Below, one piece after another: positions 16,782 to 26,226 of a stretch of DNA of 64,000 bases. Positions within the stretch are counted from its first letter, which is position 1. Each line of letters begins with the position of its first letter. The notes beneath the pieces were generated by a model that worked only from the letters and a program-made list of their open reading frames with translations, had not been told where the DNA came from and did not search any database. The translations under genes were made by a program, and so were the position numbers. Source of the DNA: Streptomyces sp. NRRL WC-3626 (GTDB taxonomy: Bacteria > Actinomycetota > Actinomycetes > Streptomycetales > Streptomycetaceae); contig NZ_JOCA01000005.1 of NCBI RefSeq assembly GCF_000718785.1, positions 186,001 to 250,000 of the forward strand. The letters are read 5' to 3'.

Positions 16782-18989
16782 ATGGATGCCGTGCCCGCAC
16801 TGGACGAACCACTGAAGAAGGTGCTCGGCCCCGCCACCGCGAAGGTGATGGCCGAGCACCTCGGCCTGCACACCGTGGGCGACCTCCTGCACCACTACCC
16901 GCGCAGATACGAGGAGCGCGGCCAGCTCACCCACCTCGCCGACCTCCCCATGGACGAGCACGTCACGGTGGTTGCCCAGGTCGCCGACGCCCGGCTGCAC
17001 ACCTTCGCCTCCGCCAAGGCCCCGCGCGGCAAGGGCCAGCGCCTGGAGGTGACGATCACGGACGGCAGCGGCCGGCTGCAACTGGTCTTCTTCGGCGCCG
17101 GTGTCCACAAACCGCACAAGGAACTCCTGCCGGGCACCCGCGCGATGTTCGCCGGCAAGGTCTCCGTCTTCAACCGCCGCATGCAACTCGCCCACCCGGC
17201 GTACGAGTTGCTGCGCGGTGACGCCGAGGAGACCGTGGAGACCTGGGCCGGCGCCCTCATCCCGATCTACCCCGCCACCGCCAAACTGGAGTCCTGGAAG
17301 ATCGGCAAGGCCCTCCAGACGGTCCTGCCCAGCGCCCAGGAGGCCGTCGACCCCCTGCCCGACTCCCTGCGCGCGGGCCGCGGACTCGTCGCCCTCCCCG
17401 AGGCACTCCTCAAGATCCACCGCCCGCACACCAAGGCGGACATCGAGGACGCCCGCGCCCGCCTCAAATGGGACGAGGCCTTCGTCCTCCAGGTCGCCCT
17501 CGCCCGCCGCCGCCACGCCGACGCGCAGCTTCCCGCCGTCGCCCGCCGCCCCGAGCCCGACGGTCTCCTCGCCGCCTTCGACGACCGTCTCCCCTTCACC
17601 CTCACCGAGGGCCAGCAGAAGGTCTCCGCCGAGATCTTCACCGACCTCGCCACCGAACACCCCATGCACCGCCTGCTCCAGGGCGAGGTCGGCAGCGGGA
17701 AGACGATGGTCGCGCTGCGCGCCATGCTCGCCGTCGTCGACGCGGGCGGGCAGGCCGCGATGCTCGCGCCCACCGAGGTGCTCGCCCAGCAGCACCACCG
17801 GTCGGTCACCGAGATGATGGGGGAGCTCGCCGAAGGAGGGATGCTCGGGGGAGCGGAGACCGGGACCAAGGTGACACTGCTCACCGGGTCCATGGGAACG
17901 GCGGCCCGCCGCCAGGCGCTGCTCGACCTGGCCACCGCCGAGGCCGGCATCGTCATCGGCACCCACGCGCTGATCGAGGACAAGGTCAAGTTCCACGACC
18001 TGGGCCTGGTCGTCGTCGACGAGCAGCACCGCTTCGGTGTCGAGCAGCGCGACGCCCTGCGCGGCAAGGGCAAACAGCCCCCGCACCTGCTGGTCATGAC
18101 CGCCACCCCCATTCCGCGCACGGTGGCGATGACGGTCTTCGGCGATCTGGAGACCTCGGTACTCGACCAGCTCCCGGCCGGCCGTTCGCCCATCGCCAGC
18201 CATGTCGTCCCGGCCGCCGACAAACCCCACTTCCTCGCCCGCGCGTGGGAGCGGGTCCGCGAGGAGGTGGCGAACGGCCACCAGGCGTACGTGGTCTGCC
18301 CCCGCATCGGCGACGAGGAGGACGACCCGAAGAAGTCCGGCAGGAAGAAGCTCCCCGAGGACGAGGCGGAGAAGCGCCCCCCGCTCGCCGTCCTGGACAT
18401 CGCGGAGCAGCTCGCGCGAGGGCCGCTGAAGGGGCTCGGGGTCGAGGTGCTGCACGGGCGCATGCAGCCCGACGACAAGGACGCCGTCATGCGCCGCTTC
18501 ACCGCCGGGGACGTCGACGTCCTGGTCGCCACCACCGTCATCGAGGTCGGGGTCAACGTCCCCAACGCCACCGCGATGGTGATCATGGACGCCGACCGCT
18601 TCGGCGTCTCCCAGCTGCACCAGCTGCGCGGCCGGGTCGGCCGCGGCTCGGCGCCGGGACTGTGTCTGCTGGTCACCGAGATGCCCGAGGCGAGCGCGGC
18701 CCGGCAGCGGCTCGACGCCGTCGCCCGCACGCTGGACGGCTTCGAGCTCTCCCGTATCGACCTGGAGCAGCGCCGCGAGGGCGATGTGCTGGGGCAGGCC
18801 CAGTCCGGCACCCGCTCCAGTCTGCGCATGCTCGCCGTCATCGACGACGAGGAGATCATCGCCGAGGCGAGGGAGGAGGCGGTGAGGATCGTCGCCGCCG
18901 ACCCGGACCTGACCGGCCTCCCCGCGCTGCGCACGGCACTGGACGCCCTGCTGGACGAGGAGCGGGAGCAGTACCTGGAGAAGGGCTGA
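16782..18989 (+). CDS. recG: ATP-dependent DNA helicase RecG
   Basis: 735 residues; remodels stalled forks and branched DNA. The N-terminal wedge/OB domain has LEVTITDGSGRLQLVFF. Walker A GEVGSGKT is near residue 302, the DExH box is DEQH near 412 (VVVDEQHRFG), and motif VI is QLRGRVGRG near 625. An insertion around KKSGRKKLPEDEAEKRPP is common in actinobacteria. The ATG at 16782 was chosen; upstream in-frame alternatives would give MSVVWCP at the N-terminus, which is not family-like. Confidence 0.96.
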   Translation: MDAVPALDEPLKKVLGPATAKVMAEHLGLHTVGDLLHHYPRRYEERGQLTHLADLPMDEHVTVVAQVADARLHTFASAKAPRGKGQRLEVTITDGSGRLQLVFFGAGVHKPHKELLPGTRAMFAGKVSVFNRRMQLAHPAYELLRGDAEETVETWAGALIPIYPATAKLESWKIGKALQTVLPSAQEAVDPLPDSLRAGRGLVALPEALLKIHRPHTKADIEDARARLKWDEAFVLQVALARRRHADAQLPAVARRPEPDGLLAAFDDRLPFTLTEGQQKVSAEIFTDLATEHPMHRLLQGEVGSGKTMVALRAMLAVVDAGGQAAMLAPTEVLAQQHHRSVTEMMGELAEGGMLGGAETGTKVTLLTGSMGTAARRQALLDLATAEAGIVIGTHALIEDKVKFHDLGLVVVDEQHRFGVEQRDALRGKGKQPPHLLVMTATPIPRTVAMTVFGDLETSVLDQLPAGRSPIASHVVPAADKPHFLARAWERVREEVANGHQAYVVCPRIGDEEDDPKKSGRKKLPEDEAEKRPPLAVLDIAEQLARGPLKGLGVEVLHGRMQPDDKDAVMRRFTAGDVDVLVATTVIEVGVNVPNATAMVIMDADRFGVSQLHQLRGRVGRGSAPGLCLLVTEMPEASAARQRLDAVARTLDGFELSRIDLEQRREGDVLGQAQSGTRSSLRMLAVIDDEEIIAEAREEAVRIVAADPDLTGLPALRTALDALLDEEREQYLEKG

Positions 18990-19037
18990 CAGACTGGTAC
19001 GGCCACCGACCAGCACAGACCGACAAGGACCGAGGAC

Positions 19038-19625
19038 ATGACCCGCGTGATCGCCGGCAAGGCCGGCGGACGCCGCCTGGCCGTTCCGCCCGGCCAGGGG
19101 ACCCGCCCCACCTCCGACCGTGCGCGCGAGGGCCTGTTCTCCACCTGGCAGTCCCTGCTCGGCGGCCCGCTGGACGGCGAACGCGTCCTCGACCTGTACG
19201 CCGGCTCCGGCGCCGTCGGCCTGGAGGCGCTGTCCCGCGGCGCCGGACACGTCCTGCTCGTCGAGGCCGACGCCCGCGCCGCCCGCACGGTGCGGGAGAA
19301 CGTGAAATCGCTCGGACTCCCCGGCGCCGAGGCCGTATCCGGCAAAGCGGAACAGATCATCCGCACCGCGCCCCCCCGGGAGCCGTACGACGTCGTCTTC
19401 CTCGACCCGCCCTACGCCGTCCAGGACGACGATCTTCGCGAGATCCTGCTCACACTCCGTACGGGGGGCTGGCTCAGCGGCGAAGCCCTCGTCACCGTGG
19501 AGCGCAGCACCAGAGGAGGGGAATTCGGCTGGCCGCCCGGGTTCGAGGCGATCCGCTCCCGCCGCTACGGCGAGGGAACGTTTTGGTACGGTCGCGCCGC
19601 CTCTACGTGCGAAGACGCACGATGA
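19038..19625 (+). CDS. rsmD: 16S rRNA (guanine966-N2)-methyltransferase
   Basis: 195 residues. The SAM-binding motif is VLDLYAGSGAVGLEAL and the catalytic motif is FLDPPYA. The N-terminal RVIAGKAGGRRL and TSDRAREGLFS are the usual rRNA-binding start. rsmD-coaD adjacency is conserved widely in bacteria. ATG start; the last residues are rich in Arg/Glu. Confidence 0.95.
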   Translation: MTRVIAGKAGGRRLAVPPGQGTRPTSDRAREGLFSTWQSLLGGPLDGERVLDLYAGSGAVGLEALSRGAGHVLLVEADARAARTVRENVKSLGLPGAEAVSGKAEQIIRTAPPREPYDVVFLDPPYAVQDDDLREILLTLRTGGWLSGEALVTVERSTRGGEFGWPPGFEAIRSRRYGEGTFWYGRAASTCEDAR

Positions 19626-19651
19626 CCGGACCGGAGAGCGAGGGATCACAA

Positions 19652-20131
19652 GTGCGCCGCGCCGTATGCCCCGGGTCGTTCGACCCGATCACCAACGGAC
19701 ACCTCGACATCATCGCCCGGGCCTCCCGGCTGTACGACGAGGTCTACGTCGCGGTGATGATCAACCAGTCCAAGAAGGGCCTGTTCGAGATCGAGGAGCG
19801 GATCGACCTGATCCGCCGGGTCACCGCCGAGTACGGCAACGTACGCGTCGAGGCCTTCCACGGCCTGCTCGTCGACTTCTGCAAGCAGCGCGAGATCCCC
19901 GCCATCGTCAAGGGCCTGCGCGCGGTCAGCGACTTCGACTACGAGCTGCAGATGGCCCAGATGAACAACGGACTCTCGGGCGTGGAGACCCTCTTCGTCC
20001 CCACCAACCCCACCTACAGCTTCCTGTCCTCCTCGCTCGTCAAAGAGGTGGCGGCCTGGGGCGGCGACGTGGCCCACCTGGTGCCGCCGGAGGTCCTGAG
20101 CGCCCTGACCGAACGGCTGCGCGGGGACTGA
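19652..20131 (+). CDS. coaD: phosphopantetheine adenylyltransferase
   Basis: 159 residues; fourth step of coenzyme A synthesis. The nucleotidyltransferase motif is GSFDPITNGHLDII (T/HxGH) and the C-terminal motif is SFLSSSLVKEVA. The start is GTG 19652, giving the family length, with a GAGGGA-type site; ATG 19622 would add ten residues and overlap the rsmD end. Confidence 0.96.
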   Translation: MRRAVCPGSFDPITNGHLDIIARASRLYDEVYVAVMINQSKKGLFEIEERIDLIRRVTAEYGNVRVEAFHGLLVDFCKQREIPAIVKGLRAVSDFDYELQMAQMNNGLSGVETLFVPTNPTYSFLSSSLVKEVAAWGGDVAHLVPPEVLSALTERLRGD

Positions 20132-20248
20132 CCGCCGGGGGCGTCCCGGTGCCCGCCGGACCGTCAACCGGTGTCCCCCGAACGCCCCATGGCCGTACAG
20201 TCGGTCCCGTCCGTCTCCAACACAGCTGTAGAGAGTGGCGAGCACACG

Positions 20249-21325
20249 GTGGACGTGCAGAAGAAGCTCGATGAGATCGTCGCCGCGGTCTCCAGTGCCC
20301 GGTCGATGCCCATGTCGGCCTCGTGCGTGGTCAACCGCGCCGACCTGCTCTCGATGCTCGAAGAGGTGCGCGCGGCCCTGCCCGACTCCCTCGCCCAGGC
20401 CGAGGAACTGATCGGCGGCCGGGAGCAGATGGTCGAGCAGGCCCGCCAGGAGGCCGAGCGGATCATCGAGGGCGCGCACGCCCAGCGCGGCTCCCTGGTC
20501 TCCGACACCGAGGTCGCCCGCCGCTCCCAGGCCGAGGCCGACCGGATCCTCGGCGAGGCCCGCAAGGAGGCCGAGGAGGTCCGCGCGGAGGCCGACGACT
20601 ACGTCGACTCCAAGCTCGCCAACTTCGAGGTCGTCCTCACCAAGACGCTCGGCTCGGTCGGCCGCGGCCGCGAGAAGCTGCTCGGCACCGGCCCCGGCCT
20701 CGACGAGCAGGGCTACGAGGACGAGGACGCCCCCGAGCGCAGCCACGACCCGGAGACCCTGCGCCGCAGTGCCGACGAGTACGTCGACGTCAAGCTCGGC
20801 GCCTTCGAGGCGGTCCTCGCCAAGACCCTGGAGGCGGTCGGACGGGGCCGGCAGAAACTGCACGGCCGGATCGCCTCCGACGACCTCGGCGCCCTCGCCG
20901 ACGACCCGTCGACCGTCCAGCACTCCAGCGACGCCGACTACCTCGCCGGCCTCGCGGACCTCGCCGAGCAGGACACCCCGGCCGCCCGGCAGCCCGAGCC
21001 GCAGCAGCAACAGCAGACGTACGCCCAGCCGGAGCCCGCCTACGGTTACCAGCAGCAGCAGCCGGACCCGTACGCCGGCTACCAGCAGCAGTACGGCGGT
21101 CAGCAGGACGCCTACGGCTATCAGCAGCAGCCCGATCCGTACGGCGCCTACCAGGGCTACGACGCGCAGGCGTACGACCCGGGCCAGGCGCAGCAGCAGC
21201 CCGGCCACGACCAGCAGGCGCAGCAGTCCCAGCAGGGCTACGCCCTGGACGAGACCAGCCTCTTCGACACCAGCATGATCACGCCCGAGCAGCTGCGGGC
21301 GTACGAGCGCGAGCGGGGTCTGTAG
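20249..21325 (+). CDS. DivIVA-like coiled-coil protein with Q/Y-rich tail
   Basis: 358 residues from GTG 20249 (VDVQKKLDEIVAAVSSARS); an upstream GTG at 20171 is possible. Long helices rich in Ala/Glu/Arg lie between residues 35 and 140 (AEADRILGEARKEAEEVRAEA), which is coiled-coil. A 32-residue block is repeated: ADDYVDSKLANFEVVLTK and ADEYVDVKLGAFEAVLAK, each followed by VGRGR and K-L. Residues about 250-335 are low-complexity Gln/Tyr/Pro, and the C-terminus ends EQLRAYERERGL. The family is annotated as cell-division-initiation or DivIVA-related; role not established here. Confidence 0.8.
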   Translation: MDVQKKLDEIVAAVSSARSMPMSASCVVNRADLLSMLEEVRAALPDSLAQAEELIGGREQMVEQARQEAERIIEGAHAQRGSLVSDTEVARRSQAEADRILGEARKEAEEVRAEADDYVDSKLANFEVVLTKTLGSVGRGREKLLGTGPGLDEQGYEDEDAPERSHDPETLRRSADEYVDVKLGAFEAVLAKTLEAVGRGRQKLHGRIASDDLGALADDPSTVQHSSDADYLAGLADLAEQDTPAARQPEPQQQQQTYAQPEPAYGYQQQQPDPYAGYQQQYGGQQDAYGYQQQPDPYGAYQGYDAQAYDPGQAQQQPGHDQQAQQSQQGYALDETSLFDTSMITPEQLRAYERERGL

Positions 21326-21453
21326 GGGCGGATTGGGCCGAGAGCGAAAGGTCCAGTATCCTGGCTCTTCGGTCGCGCTTACGTCCGCGATCCACGCTGC
21401 CCGGGAACATCGCGGGGCAGTGGTACCTCTGAGCTCGAAGACCGAAAGCAGGA

Positions 21454-22098
21454 ATGGCCCTGAACGCCCGCCTCGACCACCGGAACCCCCTCGTGTTCGA
21501 CACACACGAGCTGGGGCGGCGGCCCGGTGCGCAGCAGCGCCTGACCCGTACGGTCGACGCCCCCAAGGACTTTGGGATCAAGGACGTCATCGGAGTGCCG
21601 GAAGGCGCCCCGGTGGAGCTGGAACTCCGCCTCGAGTCGGTCATGGAGGGTGTGCTCGTCACAGGCACCGCCCGTGCCGGGGCCGAGGGGGAGTGCGTAA
21701 GGTGTCTGGAGCCGCTGGAGCGGGAGCTCACGGCGGACTTCCAGGAGCTGTTCTCGTACCCTGACGCCGACGACCGGGGCCGCGTGACCGCGGAACCGGG
21801 CGACGACGCCGAGGACGACGAGGACAGGCTCTTCCTCGAGGACGGATTGTTCGACCTCGAGCCCGTGCTGCGCGACGCGGTGGTGCTCGCACTGCCGATG
21901 CAGCCGGTGTGCCGGGAAGACTGCCCGGGTCTGTGCTCCGAGTGCGGAGCGCGGCTCGCGGACGACCCGGATCACCATCATGACGCCGTCGACATCCGTT
22001 GGGCGGCTTTGCAGGGACTCGCCGGCACCATGAAGGACGGCGAGAAGGACGAGATGAGCGGCGCCGAACCTGGCGTCGACGAGAAGCAGGAGAAGTAG
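21454..22098 (+). CDS. YceD/DUF177 family protein
   Basis: 214 residues. It has the DUF177 pattern with CVRCLEPLE and [16 protein letters not shown], both potential metal-binding cysteine sets, and acidic stretches. It sits directly before rpmF with 2 nt between them, an arrangement conserved across bacteria and linked to 23S rRNA accumulation in other organisms. ATG 21454. Confidence 0.9.
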   Translation: MALNARLDHRNPLVFDTHELGRRPGAQQRLTRTVDAPKDFGIKDVIGVPEGAPVELELRLESVMEGVLVTGTARAGAEGECVRCLEPLERELTADFQELFSYPDADDRGRVTAEPGDDAEDDEDRLFLEDGLFDLEPVLRDAVVLALPMQPVCREDCPGLCSECGARLADDPDHHHDAVDIRWAALQGLAGTMKDGEKDEMSGAEPGVDEKQEK

Positions 22099-22100
22099 CC

Positions 22101-22274
22101 GTGGCTGTTCCGAAGCGGAAGATGTCGCGCAGCAACACGCGCCACCGCCGGTCGCAGTGGAAGGCTGCGGTCCCCACCCTGGTTGCGTGCGAGCGCTGCC
22201 ACGAGCCCAAGCTGCAGCACATCGCGTGCCCGTCTTGCGGCACCTACAACAAGCGCCAGGTCCTCGAGGTCTGA
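22101..22274 (+). CDS. rpmF: 50S ribosomal protein L32, zinc form
   Basis: 57 residues beginning [23 protein letters not shown] and CPSC form a zinc ribbon, the C+ form. The start is GTG 22101, immediately after the DUF177 stop. Lies 19 nt before rnc. Confidence 0.96.
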   Translation: MAVPKRKMSRSNTRHRRSQWKAAVPTLVACERCHEPKLQHIACPSCGTYNKRQVLEV

Positions 22275-22293
22275 GCGGCTGGTGAGAGGCACT

Positions 22294-23112
22294 GTGTCGA
22301 CGCCGAAGAAGAACTCAGCGGAAAACCAGGCCTCGTCCCACACGCTTCTGGAAGGGCGGCTCGGCTATCAGCTCGAGTCCGCCCTTCTGGTGCGTGCGCT
22401 GACCCACCGTTCCTACGCGTACGAGAACGGCGGCCTGCCGACGAACGAGCGGCTGGAGTTCCTCGGGGACTCCGTGCTCGGCCTCGTCGTCACGGACACG
22501 CTGTACACCACCCACCCCGATCTGCCCGAGGGCCAGCTGGCCAAGCTTCGGGCCGCGGTGGTCAACTCGCGTGCGCTGGCGGAAGTGGGCCGCGGGCTCG
22601 AACTGGGCTCCTTCATCCGGCTGGGCCGCGGTGAAGAGGGCACGGGCGGGCGGGACAAGGCATCCATCCTCGCCGACACCCTCGAAGCGGTGATCGGCGC
22701 CGTCTATCTCGACCAGGGGCTCGACGCGGCCTCCGAACTGGTGCACCGCCTGTTCGACCCGCTGATCGAGAAGTCCTCGAACCTCGGTGCCGGCCTGGAC
22801 TGGAAGACCAGTCTCCAGGAACTCACCGCGACCGAAGGGCTCGGAGTACCCGAGTACCTCGTCACGGAGACCGGCCCCGACCACGAGAAGACCTTCACTG
22901 CTGCCGCCCGCGTCGGAGGCGTCTCGTACGGCACCGGCACCGGCCGCAGCAAGAAGGAGGCGGAGCAGCAGGCCGCCGAGTCCGCCTGGCGGTCCATCCG
23001 GGCCGCGGCGGACGAGCGCGCCAAGGCCGCCACGGAAGCGGAGGAGGCCGTCCGGGCCGCCGAAGCCGACGCCTCCGGCACGAGCGCCGACACCCCGTCG
23101 GCCTCCGCCTGA
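22294..23112 (+). CDS. rnc: ribonuclease III (AbsB)
   Basis: 272 residues. The endonuclease signature is [16 protein letters not shown], with the second acidic cluster [14 protein letters not shown] double-stranded RNA-binding domain follows ([11 protein letters not shown] to [13 protein letters not shown]), then an Ala/Glu-rich tail. In S. coelicolor this gene is absB, a global regulator of antibiotic production through mRNA decay. GTG 22294 is preferred (GAGAGG upstream); GTG 22282 would add four residues. Confidence 0.96.
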   Translation: MSTPKKNSAENQASSHTLLEGRLGYQLESALLVRALTHRSYAYENGGLPTNERLEFLGDSVLGLVVTDTLYTTHPDLPEGQLAKLRAAVVNSRALAEVGRGLELGSFIRLGRGEEGTGGRDKASILADTLEAVIGAVYLDQGLDAASELVHRLFDPLIEKSSNLGAGLDWKTSLQELTATEGLGVPEYLVTETGPDHEKTFTAAARVGGVSYGTGTGRSKKEAEQQAAESAWRSIRAAADERAKAATEAEEAVRAAEADASGTSADTPSASA

Positions 23113-23126
23113 CCCACCGGACGACC

Positions 23127-23160
23127 CGAGCGCCCGCCCCCGTACCGGGGCGGGCGCTCG
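23127..23160 (+). terminator. hairpin between rnc and mutM
   Basis: Perfect 14-bp stem (CGAGCGCCCGCCCC and its complement) with a 6-nt loop, starting 14 nt after the rnc stop. Confidence 0.7.
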
Positions 23161-23192
23161 GCGGTCGTACACCCGCCCGTGAAGGGGAGAGC

Positions 23193-24053
23193 ATGCCCGA
23201 GCTGCCCGAGGTCGAGGTCGTACGGCGCGGACTGGAACGGTGGGTCGCCCACCGGACCGTCGCCGACGCCGAGGTGCTGCACCCGCGCGCGGTACGCCGT
23301 CACCTCGCGGGCCCCGACGACTTCGCGCACCGCCTCGAGGGGCACCGCGTCGGCGTGCCCGGCCGCCGCGGCAAGTACCTGTGGCTGCCCCTGGAGGACA
23401 CCGGCCAGGCCGTCCTCGCCCACCTCGGCATGAGCGGCCAGTTGCTGGTCCAGCCGCACGCGGCGGCGGACGAGAGGCATCTGCGCGTGCGCGTCCGCTT
23501 CACCGACGCCCTGGACACCGAACTCCGCTTCGTCGACCAGCGCACTTTCGGCGGTCTGTCGCTGCACGACACCACCCCCGACGGACTGCCCGACGTCATC
23601 GCCCACATCGCCCGGGACCCCCTCGACCCGCTCTTCGACGAGGAGGCGTTCCACCAGGCCCTGCGCCGCAAGCGCACCACCGTCAAGCGTGCCCTGCTCG
23701 ACCAGTCACTGATCAGCGGCGTCGGCAACATCTACGCCGACGAGGCGCTGTGGCGGGCCCGCGTCCACTACGAGCGCCCGACGGCCGGGTTCACCCGCCC
23801 GCGCACCCTGCTCCTGCTGGGCCATGTCCGGGACGTCATGAACGCGGCCCTCGCCGTGGGCGGCACCAGCTTCGACAGCCTCTACGTCAACGTCAACGGA
23901 GAGTCCGGCTACTTCGACCGGTCCCTGGACGCGTACGGCCGTGAGGGCCTGCCCTGCCGCCGCTGCGGCACACCGATGCGCCGGAAGGCGTGGATGAACC
24001 GGTCCAGCTACTTCTGCCCGGCGTGTCAGCGGGCGCCGCGCGTCTCGTCGTAG
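23193..24053 (+). CDS. mutM: formamidopyrimidine-DNA glycosylase
   Basis: 286 residues; excises oxidised purines. Catalytic Pro2-Glu3 are present in [14 protein letters not shown]. The helix-two-turn-helix segment contains [20 protein letters not shown], and the C-terminal zinc finger is CRRC with CPAC. ATG 23193. The 3' end overlaps the convergent HxlR gene by 28 bp. Confidence 0.96.
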   Translation: MPELPEVEVVRRGLERWVAHRTVADAEVLHPRAVRRHLAGPDDFAHRLEGHRVGVPGRRGKYLWLPLEDTGQAVLAHLGMSGQLLVQPHAAADERHLRVRVRFTDALDTELRFVDQRTFGGLSLHDTTPDGLPDVIAHIARDPLDPLFDEEAFHQALRRKRTTVKRALLDQSLISGVGNIYADEALWRARVHYERPTAGFTRPRTLLLLGHVRDVMNAALAVGGTSFDSLYVNVNGESGYFDRSLDAYGREGLPCRRCGTPMRRKAWMNRSSYFCPACQRAPRVSS

Positions 24054-24424
24054 CGCTCACGCGCCTCGAGTACGGCGTCCATGCTGCCCTCGACATACTG
24101 GATGAGGGCCAGCAGGCGCCCGGCGACCTCATGGCCCAGCGGCGTCAGTTCGTAGTCCACGCGGGGCGGATTGGTCGGCTGGGCCTCGCGGTGCACCAGC
24201 CCGTCGCGCTCCAGCGCCTGCAGCGTCTGGGAGAGCATCTTCTCGCTCACCCCGTCGACCCGGCGGCGCAGCTCGTTGAACCGCAGCGAGCCCTCGTGGA
24301 GCGCGCCGAGCGTCAGCGCGCCCCAGCGCCCGGTCACATGCTCCAGAGTGCCGCGGGACGGGCACGCCTTGGCGAACACGTTGAAGGGGAGCTCCCGCTC
24401 CTCCGGTCGCGGCACGGTCGTCAT
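24026..24424 (-). CDS. HxlR-family transcriptional regulator
   Basis: 132 residues. A winged-helix domain of HxlR type: [41 protein letters not shown], then [24 protein letters not shown]. The single Cys near residue 21 is the position used as a redox or aldehyde sensor in HypR/HxlR relatives. Convergent with mutM with a short overlap. Target unknown; no divergent partner gene is adjacent. Confidence 0.9.
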   Translation of the reverse strand: MTTVPRPEERELPFNVFAKACPSRGTLEHVTGRWGALTLGALHEGSLRFNELRRRVDGVSEKMLSQTLQALERDGLVHREAQPTNPPRVDYELTPLGHEVAGRLLALIQYVEGSMDAVLEARERYDETRGAR

Positions 24425-24478
24425 GAACCCAAGATTACGCCAGGGCGGCGCCGACCACCGGTCAGCGCCGCCCCCGGC

Positions 24479-25768
24479 TCAGTAGCCGAAGTTCTGGGTC
24501 CACCAGGGGCCGCCCGAACCCATGTGGACGCCCACCCCGAGCGTCTTGAAGTCGCAGTTCAGTATGTTCGCCTTGTGACCGGGGCTGTCCATCCAGGCCT
24601 GCATCACGGCCTCGGCGTCGGCCTGGCCCCGGGCGATGTTCTCGCCGCCGAGGTTGGCTATGCCGGCCGTCTCGGCCCTGTCCCACGGGGTGTCGCCGTC
24701 GGGGTCCGTGTGGTCGAAGAAGTCCCGCTCGGCCATGTCGTCGCTGAACGCCGTCGCCAGGCCGGTCAGCGCGTCGCTCGAGGTGACGGGGCTGCAGCCC
24801 ACCTTGGACCGCTCCACGTTGACCAGCCGGAGCACCTCCGCGCCGGCGACGGCCTCCGCGGAGCCGGCGACCGGAGCGGTCGTCCTCTGCTTCTCCGGCT
24901 CGGGCTCGGCCGTGCGGGACGGGGCCTCCTCGGCGGTCTTCTCGGGAGCCGCCGCGGTCTCCTTCTTCTCCGGCGTCTTCGTCTTCTCCGCGCTCTCCTT
25001 CTTCTCCGGTGTCTTCGTCGGCGAGGCGGGCGCTGACGGCTCCGGGGAGGCGGAGCGCTCGCCGCCACGGCTCGCCGGGGTGCCTGCGTCACGGCCCGGG
25101 TTCTCCAGGCTGCCCGCGGTACCGCCCTGCTCGGTGGGCGCGTTGGTGGCGACGCCACCGGCCTGCACGCTGTCGCCGGGGGTGCGGTCGCCGCCGAGCT
25201 TGTAGTTCTCCAGCCCGGGGACCGCTCCGGTGGCGACCGCCACCGTGCCGAGGGCCACCGCGGCGGAGACACCGAGCAGTCCGGTACGGACCGGGGTCGC
25301 GGCCTTCTTCTTGCGGCGCCGGTGCCGGTCCGGGCGCGGCCCGTCGGGGTCGGCCGCGGAGCCGTCGCCGGGGAAGGCGGGGCCGATCCGGTCCCGGCGC
25401 GCGGAGAAACCGGCCTCCGGGAAGCCGCCGTGGGCGGGGGCGGGGATGGTGGTGGTGACGTCGGTCCGGGGGAAGCCGGCGGCGGGGGCGCCGAAGTCGG
25501 CCTCCGGGAAGCCGGCGGCGGGGGCGGCGAAGTCGGTGCCTCCGGCGGGGGCCGTGGCGTCGGCCGTCGCGTAGAGGTACTCCGCGCTCCGCGCGTACGT
25601 CTCGGCGTACGCCTCCGGGTTCAGATACGGAGCCGTGCCCATCGTGGGCGGGCCGTCCCCCCGGTCACCCCCCGGATACGGGCCGCCGTCGTACAGGTCG
25701 TCGTGGGTGACCCCGGTGGCGCGGCCCGTGGCGGCGCGGCCGGCGGCGGAGCGTCGGTGGCGTCCCAT
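24479..25768 (-). CDS. membrane-anchored CAP (SCP/PR1) domain protein
   Basis: 429 residues. The cytoplasmic N-terminal half is Gly/Pro/Ala-rich with a partial repeat (AAPAAGFPEADF, GAPAAGFPRTD). A basic cluster RRRKKK precedes one transmembrane helix at about 159-185. A Pro/Lys/Glu-rich wall-spanning linker (KTPEKKESAEKTK) follows, and the CAP domain occupies about 311-429, with VLRLVNVERSKVGC, FSDDMAERDFFDHTDPDG, GENIARGQADAEAVMQAWM and SPGHKANIL. Metal or lipid binding is typical of the fold; precise role unknown. Start ATG 25768 with AGGAAGG. A perfect palindrome lies in its promoter region. Confidence 0.9.
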   Translation of the reverse strand: MGRHRRSAAGRAATGRATGVTHDDLYDGGPYPGGDRGDGPPTMGTAPYLNPEAYAETYARSAEYLYATADATAPAGGTDFAAPAAGFPEADFGAPAAGFPRTDVTTTIPAPAHGGFPEAGFSARRDRIGPAFPGDGSAADPDGPRPDRHRRRKKKAATPVRTGLLGVSAAVALGTVAVATGAVPGLENYKLGGDRTPGDSVQAGGVATNAPTEQGGTAGSLENPGRDAGTPASRGGERSASPEPSAPASPTKTPEKKESAEKTKTPEKKETAAAPEKTAEEAPSRTAEPEPEKQRTTAPVAGSAEAVAGAEVLRLVNVERSKVGCSPVTSSDALTGLATAFSDDMAERDFFDHTDPDGDTPWDRAETAGIANLGGENIARGQADAEAVMQAWMDSPGHKANILNCDFKTLGVGVHMGSGGPWWTQNFGY

Positions 25769-25833
25769 GTCCCTGGCCTTCCTCGTCCGTCGGTCGACTC
25801 GTCCTCGCGACCAACCCGAAACTCGATGATCAC

Positions 25834-25859
25834 GAAACTCACACCAACGAGTGAGTTTC
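25834..25859. promoter_or_regulatory. palindromic operator candidate upstream of CAP gene
   Basis: GAAACTCAC, 8-nt spacer, GTGAGTTTC: a perfect 9-bp inverted repeat. A further GAAACTC lies at 25818-25824 and a related TGAGATTC just after 25859, so four similar half-sites fall within about 55 bp between the divergent CAP and acylphosphatase genes. Confidence 0.55.
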
Positions 25860-25944
25860 ATATGAGATTCATGGCTCGGGACGCTACCGCATGGCGCCTG
25901 GGTCGGGTGTGCCCCCGGTGACTTTGTCCGGTTAGGTTGCAGCC

Positions 25945-26226
25945 ATGAGTGACGATGTGCGACTGGTCGCCTGGGTGCGCGGCCGGGTACAAGGTGTCGG
26001 TTTCCGATGGTTCACCCGGGCCAAGGCGCTGGAGATCGGCGAGCTGAGTGGTTTTGCTCTCAATCTCGGCGACGGCAGGGTCCAGGTGGTCGCCGAGGGC
26101 GCCCGCGAGCGCTGCGAGGGGCTGCTCGACTGGCTCCAGACCGGCGACACGCCCGGACACGTGGACGGGGTCACCGAGATATGGGACACACCGCGCGGCG
26201 GCTACGAGGGCTTCGCCATCCGCTGA
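25945..26226 (+). CDS. acyP: acylphosphatase
   Basis: 93 residues; hydrolyses acyl phosphates. [16 protein letters not shown] holds the catalytic phosphate loop and Arg, and [17 protein letters not shown] the conserved catalytic Asn. ATG 25945. Small single gene between the palindromic promoter and a gene-poor stretch. Confidence 0.95.
   Translation: MSDDVRLVAWVRGRVQGVGFRWFTRAKALEIGELSGFALNLGDGRVQVVAEGARERCEGLLDWLQTGDTPGHVDGVTEIWDTPRGGYEGFAIR

Noticed and set aside
16764..19649. 961-codon open frame on the minus strand opposite recG and rsmD
   Set aside because: It mirrors well-supported plus-strand genes; such antisense frames are normal in GC-rich DNA. No family motif, and it runs through three plus-strand features.
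24636..25205. Plus-strand open frame opposite the CAP protein gene
   Set aside because: Shadow of the repetitive Lys/Glu/Pro linker; Ser/Val-rich with no family motif.
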